From positions 1 to 64,000 of the forward strand of contig JADGNZ010000028.1 in NCBI GenBank assembly GCA_017883205.1: a stretch of 64,000 nucleotides of DNA, in the 5' to 3' direction. Of this stretch, positions 58,920-64,000 are shown in pieces. This DNA is from Thermoanaerobaculia bacterium (lineage in GTDB: Bacteria; Acidobacteriota; Thermoanaerobaculia; Gp7-AA8). The notes under the pieces are model-generated. The model was not told the origin of the DNA. It searched no databases and saw only the letters and a program-made list of their open reading frames with translations. Both the position numbers and the translations under genes were made by a program. Numbering within the stretch: position 1 is the first letter of the stretch; every line of letters starts with the position of its first letter.

Positions 58920-59759
58920 ATGAACATTTTCGATATCCACATCCACATCCAGCCGTGGGAGATGCTCAAGCCTGAAGTGATCTCGATGCTCTCCGATCCT
59001 TCGCATGCGAATGCGAAAGACATCCTCTCCTCGGCAGACAACGTCGTCCGCTTCCTCGATAGCGAGCGCGTCGAGCGCATCTGCTGCATCAACTACGTCT
59101 CGCCGGACGTCATGGGCTTCACGCGCGAGACGAACGACTGGATTGCGAACTTCACGCGCGATCATCGCGACCGTTTGCTGCCGGTCGGATCGGTGAATCC
59201 GCTGCACGAGATCAACGTCCGCGACGAGATCCGCCGCGTTCTCGACCTCGGCATCCGCATGATCAAGATCCATCCGCCGCACCAGCTCTTCTCGCCGAAC
59301 GCGTACAAAGATGGGGAGCTGTGGCAACTCGCGGAGATTTATCGCGAGTGCGAAGACCGCGGCGTGCCTGTCATGTTTCACACCGGCACTTCGATTTTTC
59401 CGCGGGCGCGCAACGTCTTCGCCGATCCGATGCCGATCGACGACGTCGCCAACGACTTCCCGCGGTTGCCGATCATCCTCGCGCACGCCGGGCGTCCGCT
59501 GTACGGTGAGACCGCGTTCTTCCTGGCGCGGCGGCACGCCAACGTCATGCTCGACATCTCCGGCATCCCGCCGAAAGCGCTGCTGCGCTACGTTCCTCGC
59601 GTCGCCGATCTCGCCGGCAAGATCGTTTGGGGCACCGACTGGCCATCGCCCGGCGTCGTCTCGCCGCGCAAGAACGTCGAAGACTTTCTCGCGCTCGGAC
59701 TCGGCGAAGACGTCGAGCGAAAGATCCTGTGGGACAACGCGGCGCGCCTCTTCGCCTGA
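58920..59759 (+). CDS. Amidohydrolase-related (COG2159-type) metal-dependent hydrolase
   Basis: 279 aa. FDIHIHIQPWEM gives the HxH site, IKIHPPHQLF and VMFHTGTS the later His, ILAHAGRP and GTDWPSP the final His/Asp. Amidohydrolase_2-type TIM barrel, typically decarboxylating or hydrolysing aromatic or lactone substrates. It heads a run of six closely spaced plus-strand genes. Confidence 0.88.
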   Translation: MNIFDIHIHIQPWEMLKPEVISMLSDPSHANAKDILSSADNVVRFLDSERVERICCINYVSPDVMGFTRETNDWIANFTRDHRDRLLPVGSVNPLHEINVRDEIRRVLDLGIRMIKIHPPHQLFSPNAYKDGELWQLAEIYRECEDRGVPVMFHTGTSIFPRARNVFADPMPIDDVANDFPRLPIILAHAGRPLYGETAFFLARRHANVMLDISGIPPKALLRYVPRVADLAGKIVWGTDWPSPGVVSPRKNVEDFLALGLGEDVERKILWDNAARLFA

Positions 59760-59780
59760 GCGCTGCTACCATACGTGGGC

Positions 59781-60041
59781 ATGCCGGAACCGCAGACGAT
59801 GCCGATGGGACGCCTCGACGCGTTCGATATCGGGCCAAAGAAACTCACCGTGCAGACCGAGTTCTTCTGGCGTCCTGAGTGGCGCATCGAGACGAAGGTC
59901 TACCTCGGCGGAGCCCTGAAGAAGGTCTACAACGTGGACCTCACCACCACGCCGGAGAGCGAGCTGCAGCGAACCATCGACCTCTTCCACAAGACGAAGA
60001 TTGATGAGATCGTGGCCGGCTTGCGCAAACTCCAGCAATGA
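59781..60041 (+). CDS. Small uncharacterised protein
   Basis: 86 aa from ATG 59781 (a GTG two codons earlier is possible). LTVQTEFFWRPEWRIETKVYLGG...LKKVYNVDL and IDEIVAGLRKLQQ suggest a small alpha/beta domain. Not recognised. Overlaps the ABC ATPase start (ATGA). Confidence 0.6.
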   Translation: MPEPQTMPMGRLDAFDIGPKKLTVQTEFFWRPEWRIETKVYLGGALKKVYNVDLTTTPESELQRTIDLFHKTKIDEIVAGLRKLQQ

Positions 60042-60931
60042 ACGGCATCCGAGTCGAAGGCTTGACGAAGACCTACCGCCCGTTCGGCGCGAAGCGTCCC
60101 GTGCTCAAAGGCGTCGACCTGACGATCGCGCCGGGCGAGGTGGTCGGCCTGATCGGCCCGAATGGCGCCGGCAAGACCACGCTCATGTCGTGCATCGTCG
60201 GCTTTCTGAATGCGGATGAAGGGACGATCACGATCGATGGACGGTCGAACGATGATCTCGATGTTCGCCGCCGCACGGGATTCGTGCCGGAGCGGATGAA
60301 CTTCGACCGCCGCGCCAGCGGAGGCGCGTTTCTGCGTTACATGGCGCGCCTCGCGGGTGTGCCGCGCAATCGCGTACGCGCGCGCGTCGACGAGTTGCTC
60401 GCGCGTCTTGGTCTTGCCGACGCCGAGGACAAGCGTCTTTCGCAATACTCGCGCGGCATGCTGCAACGGATCGGCATGGCTCAGGCGCTGATGCTCGATC
60501 CTGATTTTCTCTTTCTCGATGAGCCGACCTCGGGACTCGATCCCAACGGCGTCTTTCTCGTCCGCGATTTGATCGCCGAGGAGAAGGCGAGGGGCGCGGC
60601 GGTGCTTCTCAACTCGCATCAACTCGCTGAGATCGAGAAGGTTTGCGATCGCGTGCTCTTCCTCAGCGGAGGCGTGATCGCGCGCGACGAAGCGCTCCGC
60701 GAGATCGCGCGCATCACGATCGTCGTCACGATGTTGCCGGGGTCGTACGACGCTGGGGCGGTCGAAGCAGTGGCCGGCGTAGTGCCGGTGAACGATGTCG
60801 TAGCGACGAATGTGACGTCCGAGGCTGAGGTCGCCCAACTCGTGTCACGGATTGTCAGCACAGGTGCAGGCGTCATCGACGTTCGCCGTCGAACTGCCGA
60901 TCTCGAGTCGATCTTCCGAGGTGAAGCGTGA
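60038..60931 (+). CDS. ABC transporter ATP-binding protein
   Basis: 297 aa. Walker A GPNGAGKTT, signature LSQYSRGMLQR, Walker B FLFLDEPTSGLDPNG, H-switch LLNSHQLAEIE. The ABC-2 type ATPase with the permease downstream (overlap 60928-60931) exports a drug, lipid or unknown compound. The C-terminal ~70 residues form the family's accessory domain. Confidence 0.9.
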   Translation: MNGIRVEGLTKTYRPFGAKRPVLKGVDLTIAPGEVVGLIGPNGAGKTTLMSCIVGFLNADEGTITIDGRSNDDLDVRRRTGFVPERMNFDRRASGGAFLRYMARLAGVPRNRVRARVDELLARLGLADAEDKRLSQYSRGMLQRIGMAQALMLDPDFLFLDEPTSGLDPNGVFLVRDLIAEEKARGAAVLLNSHQLAEIEKVCDRVLFLSGGVIARDEALREIARITIVVTMLPGSYDAGAVEAVAGVVPVNDVVATNVTSEAEVAQLVSRIVSTGAGVIDVRRRTADLESIFRGEA

Positions 60932-61665
60932 GCCTGGTCGTCGTCATCGAATCGATCCGGCGCCACTTCGCGCACCTCGGCTACATCGCCGCGCTGCTCA
61001 TCCTCATCGTCATCGTCGTGATGATGACCGCGATCGGTGCCCCGGCGAGCGCGCCGTATGCGCTGATCGGTCTCTTCACGCTCGTCGCAGGCTGCCAGCT
61101 CATCGGCCCCGAGTTTTCGTCCGGCACGCTGCAGCTCATTCTCAGTAAGCCGGTCGGACGATCGTCGTATCTCACCGGCCGCGTGGCGGGCGTGGTGCTC
61201 TCGATCTGGGTCGCCGTCGCCATCATTCTCTGCAGCGATGTCATCGGGCGTCTGATCGCCGGAACGCCGATCATCTGGCGCACCGTTCTTTGGGCAGCGC
61301 TCGTGTCCGCGCTCAAGGTGCTGCTGACTTGTTCGCTGCTGGCGCTCTTCGGCAGCTTCACCCGCTCCTACGTCAACATCGGGATCTACCTCGGCGGACA
61401 GATCGTGCTCTCCGGAATCTACGGCCTCCTTTCGATCATGAAGAATGCCGTCAGCGGCGAGATGGCCGCGGTAGGCCGGTTGCTGCGCGCCCATCCCGGA
61501 ATTCTCGAGGGATACCGTGCTGTCGAAACGAATCTCTTTCCGGACGACCCGATGATTCCGTACGACCGCAACTGGATACTGCTGATGACGTGCAATGCGG
61601 TCGTCGCCGTGCTGCTGGCGTGCGTGATCTTCTCGCGGCGGGAGGTGCCGTATGGCGCGGACTAA
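60928..61665 (+). CDS. ABC-2 type permease
   Basis: 245 aa with six hydrophobic helices; ALLILIVIVVMMTAIG and ISVL-type spans, ESxxGT-like box (GPEFSSGTLQLILSKPVGR). Partner of the ATPase above; operon overlap 4 bp. Confidence 0.85.
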   Translation: MSLVVVIESIRRHFAHLGYIAALLILIVIVVMMTAIGAPASAPYALIGLFTLVAGCQLIGPEFSSGTLQLILSKPVGRSSYLTGRVAGVVLSIWVAVAIILCSDVIGRLIAGTPIIWRTVLWAALVSALKVLLTCSLLALFGSFTRSYVNIGIYLGGQIVLSGIYGLLSIMKNAVSGEMAAVGRLLRAHPGILEGYRAVETNLFPDDPMIPYDRNWILLMTCNAVVAVLLACVIFSRREVPYGAD

Positions 61666-62140
61666 GCTGACCTTCGACCGCACGAAACAGCGCGCGCTGC
61701 CCATATGGCTGCTGATCCTCGCCGTATTGCTGATCGTGGCGCGCATCGTTTCGAAGCAATATCCGGAGAAGGCGGAACACGATCTGGTGCGCTGGATGCC
61801 GATCAGTCAAGCGATTGGAATCGCAAGACAAACGCATCGGCCGGTGTTTTATGAATTCTCCGCCGCGTGGTGTGGTCCGTGCAAAACGTTGGAGCGCGAA
61901 GTGTTCATGGATGAGGACCTCGCGAAGAGAATCAATGACCGCTTCGTCGCTGTGAAAGTGATCGACACGCAGCAGGAGGAGGGCCGCAACTGGCCCGACG
62001 TGCAGGCGCTGATGGACCGCTACGGCGTCAAAGGCTTTCCGACGATTGTGATTGCTGGCCCCGATGGCAGCGTCCTCGACCGCGTCTTCGGCTATCCCGG
62101 CGTCGATAAAATGGCGGCCATGATCGATCGTCCCCGCTGA
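61652..62140 (+). CDS. Membrane-anchored thioredoxin-fold protein
   Basis: 162 aa. One N-terminal membrane helix (LPIWLLILAVLLIVARIV, ~16-33) then a periplasmic thioredoxin domain with SAAWCGPCKTLEREVF (CGPC) and GVKGFPTIVI (cis-Pro). DsbD-gamma/thioredoxin-like reductase or oxidase of cell-envelope thiols. It overlaps the permease end and the next gene (62138-62140). Confidence 0.88.
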   Translation: MARTKLTFDRTKQRALPIWLLILAVLLIVARIVSKQYPEKAEHDLVRWMPISQAIGIARQTHRPVFYEFSAAWCGPCKTLEREVFMDEDLAKRINDRFVAVKVIDTQQEEGRNWPDVQALMDRYGVKGFPTIVIAGPDGSVLDRVFGYPGVDKMAAMIDRPR

Positions 62141-62523
62141 TGCGTCTCGAACATCTAACGGCAGGAGAGGAAGATTTCTGGCGCGGCGAATTCGCCCAGC
62201 AGAACTGGATCTTCGGTGCATTGGGACTGAGCGTCACACTCCCTGAATTCTCCGGCGGCACACCCGCCCTCCGAAAAATGCACTTCGGCTACTACCTCCA
62301 ACCGCTCCACCTCAACGCCGACGACCGCGAAGACCTCCCCCGCAAACTCGTCCACGTCCTGGCCCGCCGCAAACCCCCCCTCGACTTCCTCGAACTAAGC
62401 GGCGCCGGCGTCCGCATCCCCCACTGCTTCCCCCAAGGCTTCACCCTCGGCAGCGTGCTGCGAATCACATTGCAGGAGATGCAGAGGCTGCCGTTGAAGG
62501 AGGATTTGGGGGGCGGGGAGTGA
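62140..62523 (+). CDS. Uncharacterised protein at the end of the ABC/thioredoxin operon
   Basis: 127 aa. Pattern GEFAQQNWIFGALGLSVTLPEFSGG and MHFGYYLQPLHLNADDREDLP; no hydrophobic helix, no family recognised. ATG overlaps the previous stop. Confidence 0.65.
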   Translation: MRLEHLTAGEEDFWRGEFAQQNWIFGALGLSVTLPEFSGGTPALRKMHFGYYLQPLHLNADDREDLPRKLVHVLARRKPPLDFLELSGAGVRIPHCFPQGFTLGSVLRITLQEMQRLPLKEDLGGGE

Positions 62524-62548
62524 TGCGCTTATCTGCGACCTCTTTTGA

Positions 62549-62611
62549 ACCACAGAGACACAGAGGTCACTGAGGCATCGTCTTACTCTGTGACCTCTGC
62601 GCCTCTGTGGT
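62549..62611. repeat. CACAGAGACACAGAGG palindromic element, copy a
   Basis: ACCACAGAGACACAGAGGTC with its complement around a CACTGAGGCATCGTCTTACT loop. The loop is nearly the reverse complement of copy b at 63255-63317. Confidence 0.85.
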
Positions 62612-62725
62612 GATGGTTTAATTAACTCTACGTCCGATAGTACGATTGTTGATGCCGAGCTACATTGGTTTGAGGCGCACGGCATCGGCAAACGGAACAT
62701 GAGATCAAGCGCCGCTTGAAATGAC

Positions 62726-62959
62726 ATGACTGAACCGGCAAAGCAGTTCGCAGTGTGCATCCGCAACGACGAGTACGAGGAATCGCTCCAGCTTCGGAAG
62801 ATCTACGAGGTTCTGGAAGACGCCTTCGCGGAGCAGCACAACATGATTCGCGTGATCGACGAAGAGGGCGAGGACTATCTCTATCCGAGGGATTGGTTTG
62901 TGCCGATCGAAGTACCGCAGCGTGTTGAAGAAGCGATTGGCGGGCTCACGCACTCCTGA
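62726..62959 (+). CDS. Small uncharacterised acidic protein
   Basis: 77 aa. MTEPAKQFAVCIRNDEYEE then LQLRKIYEVLEDAFAEQHN and VIDEEGEDYLYPRDWFVPIEVP. No family recognised; looks like a compact single-domain protein. Flanked by repeats on both sides. Confidence 0.65.
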   Translation: MTEPAKQFAVCIRNDEYEESLQLRKIYEVLEDAFAEQHNMIRVIDEEGEDYLYPRDWFVPIEVPQRVEEAIGGLTHS

Positions 62960-62983
62960 ATCGATTCTGCAATCTGATCGACG

Positions 62984-63199
62984 TCAGGTCTTGGCGTGGT
63001 TCTGGATGCGTTCGATTTCCGCGGTCAAGGCTTCGACTGTTTCATCCGGCAGAAGCGAGTGTCGCTCCTGAGTGTAGTTCCCTGATCCCGGATCGTACTG
63101 GCGAAGGAAACGGACTGCGTTTGCCCAGCCGAGCGTGTCGGCCAGAGCGCGAAAACCCCTTTCTCGAGGTTCGCTTGGATTTGCGATCGGCTGTTCCAC
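62984..63199 (-). CDS. Small uncharacterised protein with GTG start
   Basis: 71 aa from GTG 63199, chosen for GAGGAGGT ~6 nt upstream; the frame extends into the palindromic repeat to 63259 but that part is unlikely. GFRALADTLGWANAVRFLRQYDPGSGNYTQERHSLLP with C-terminal ETVEALTAEIERIQN. Looks like a helical regulator or toxin-antitoxin-type protein; unknown. Confidence 0.65.
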   Translation of the reverse strand: MEQPIANPSEPRERGFRALADTLGWANAVRFLRQYDPGSGNYTQERHSLLPDETVEALTAEIERIQNHAKT

Positions 63200-63254
63200 C
63201 GAATACCTCCTCGTCAGGCGAATTGGGTCAGTCACCTTGCTGCAAAACCACTTC

Positions 63255-63317
63255 ACCACAGAGGCACAGAGGTCACAGAGTAAGACGATGTCTCAGTGAC
63301 CTCTGTGTCTCTGTGGT
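63255..63317. repeat. CACAGAGGCACAGAGG palindromic element, copy b
   Basis: ACCACAGAGGCACAGAGGTC with complement; its loop is the inverse of copy a at 62549. Confidence 0.85.
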
Positions 63318-63350
63318 AGAGGTTTTTCAGTCGTCAGAGTGGCGTGAATC

Positions 63351-63986
63351 TCACCGCCACGTCAGCTCATACGTGCACACGTGATCGCCGCGGCAGTGGC
63401 ATTGCGTTTCCACCACGTCTGCCTCGGTGGCGCCGTGGCGGAGGATGGCTTCGAGCATGAAGCCGTTGCCGCTGATACAGAAGTAGGGGCTGTAGCAGGG
63501 GTAGTCGCGGTAGTGCATGCGGGCGCCGGTTGGTGTGCGCTCCACGGTGAGCTGGCCGTACTTCTGGTATTGCTCGTGGAACTTCGCGAGGTTCTCCAGA
63601 AACGCGTAGAGCTCGGCGGTGTCGAGTTGGTGAAAGACTCTTCCGATTCCGAGCTCGGCCGACGCGGCGCCGACCAGCTCGAGGATGTGCGGGTATTTCG
63701 CGTGGCAGGACTGGTAGATCGCTTTGTCGTATTCGACGATCGTGGAGAAGTCGTACCAGGCCGAGGCGACGGGATTCATCGCTTGCTGGAGCGTGGTCGG
63801 ACCGAGCGTAGTCAGGATCGAGTAGTAGGTCCGCTCGCTGATGTCCTTGATCAGAAACTCGCGCCGCGCGGCGAACATCACGCCGGTGACCTTGCAGATG
63901 TCGGGATCAGGGCCGACGAGAACCTCGCGCCCCACGACCGGCGCAGCGCCGCGGGAGGGTCCGCCCTGTTTCATGAGGAGTGACAT
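63351..63986 (-). CDS. V4R/heme-NO-binding-like sensor protein (near window end)
   Basis: 211 aa from ATG 63986; a further upstream start may lie outside the window. FLIKDISERTYYSILTTLGPTT, AIYQSCHAKYPHILELVGAAS and the C-terminal ETQCHCRGDHVCTYELTW match proteins of the V4R/DUF2378 type, with GDxxC Cys near the end that may bind a metal or nucleotide. Often fused or linked to regulators in delta-proteobacteria and Acidobacteria. Confidence 0.7.
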   Translation of the reverse strand: MSLLMKQGGPSRGAAPVVGREVLVGPDPDICKVTGVMFAARREFLIKDISERTYYSILTTLGPTTLQQAMNPVASAWYDFSTIVEYDKAIYQSCHAKYPHILELVGAASAELGIGRVFHQLDTAELYAFLENLAKFHEQYQKYGQLTVERTPTGARMHYRDYPCYSPYFCISGNGFMLEAILRHGATEADVVETQCHCRGDHVCTYELTWR

Positions 63987-64000
63987 GAGGCTGGGGTATC

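Noticed and set aside
1-64000. tRNA or rRNA genes
   Set aside because: No sequence with a recognisable cloverleaf or rRNA block was found by reading; a covariance-model search was not possible.

Overview
The window is about 64 kb of GC-rich bacterial chromosome. There are no rRNA or tRNA genes, no CRISPR array and no recognisable insertion sequence. The mix suggests a soil-type Acidobacteriota or a similar deep-branching Gram-negative: VWFA-related secreted proteins, a Tricorn-type protease, paired M16 peptidases, SpoIIE-type phosphatases, many Ig-like (BIG2) secreted proteins, and many palindromic intergenic repeats of the CACAGAGACACAGAGG and CACGCGGAGACGCGG kinds. This is inferred from gene content, not from a marker gene.

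Layout. 1-4 kb: an accessory, less GC-rich segment with a SEFIR/TIR-like P-loop ATPase (cut by the window edge) facing a membrane protein with an NTNLEQISDW motif; both resemble immune or signalling proteins. 4-9.8 kb: secreted phosphoesterase, Ig-like protein, small proteins and an array of phased palindromes. 10.1-15.5 kb: the most interesting locus. A 24-codon candidate RiPP precursor (with a lasso-like YxxP leader motif) is followed by five translationally coupled genes: PqqD-fused radical SAM/SPASM, a glycosyltransferase-like protein, a second radical SAM/SPASM, a GT4-like glycosyltransferase and a D-cysteine desulfhydrase/ACC deaminase-like PLP enzyme. 15.7-21.2 kb: secreted Ig-like protein, DoxX, a Tricorn-like protease, tiny membrane protein and an H-type-lectin-like protein. 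21.6-24.1 kb: a second accessory P-loop ATPase with a divergent small coiled-coil/TM protein. 24.4-35.2 kb: frameshifted DUF1330 gene, BNR-type propeller protein, pentameric ligand-gated ion channel homologue, LuxR/DUF4199 pair, HD-like/RNA methyltransferase pair, FAD oxidoreductase and a D-aminoacylase-like lipoprotein. 35.3-37.6 kb: a second palindrome array, paralogous small proteins with a truncated TIR/NDT-like gene, and an orphan RHH antitoxin. 37.7-47.2 kb: M16 peptidase operon, TrmN6-like methyltransferase carrying an in-frame palindromic insertion, WG-repeat and VWFA-related proteins, SRPBCC, DinB and accA. 47.3-56.9 kb: a third palindrome array, MATE transporter, DUF2071, GNAT, ABC substrate-binding lipoprotein, membrane alkaline-phosphatase-superfamily protein, nucleotidyltransferase/antitoxin-like pair, GAF-SpoIIE phosphatase. 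57-64 kb: D-amino-acid transaminase, ArsN2-like GNAT, amidohydrolase, ABC transporter and thioredoxin operon, and a V4R-type sensor protein.

Three non-coding arrays (about 7.0-7.4, 35.3-35.7 and 47.3-47.7 kb) have unrelated core palindromes (ATCGAT; CCATGG alternating with others; CACGTG/AACGTT). All three keep the same mean centre-to-centre spacing of about 21.5 bp, two helical turns. I know of no description of such a class. A second signal is a bipartite motif, GGGTAGGGAA-N15/16-(A/C)CTCC(T/C), seen four times, three of them just upstream of genes and one of these before the RiPP precursor.
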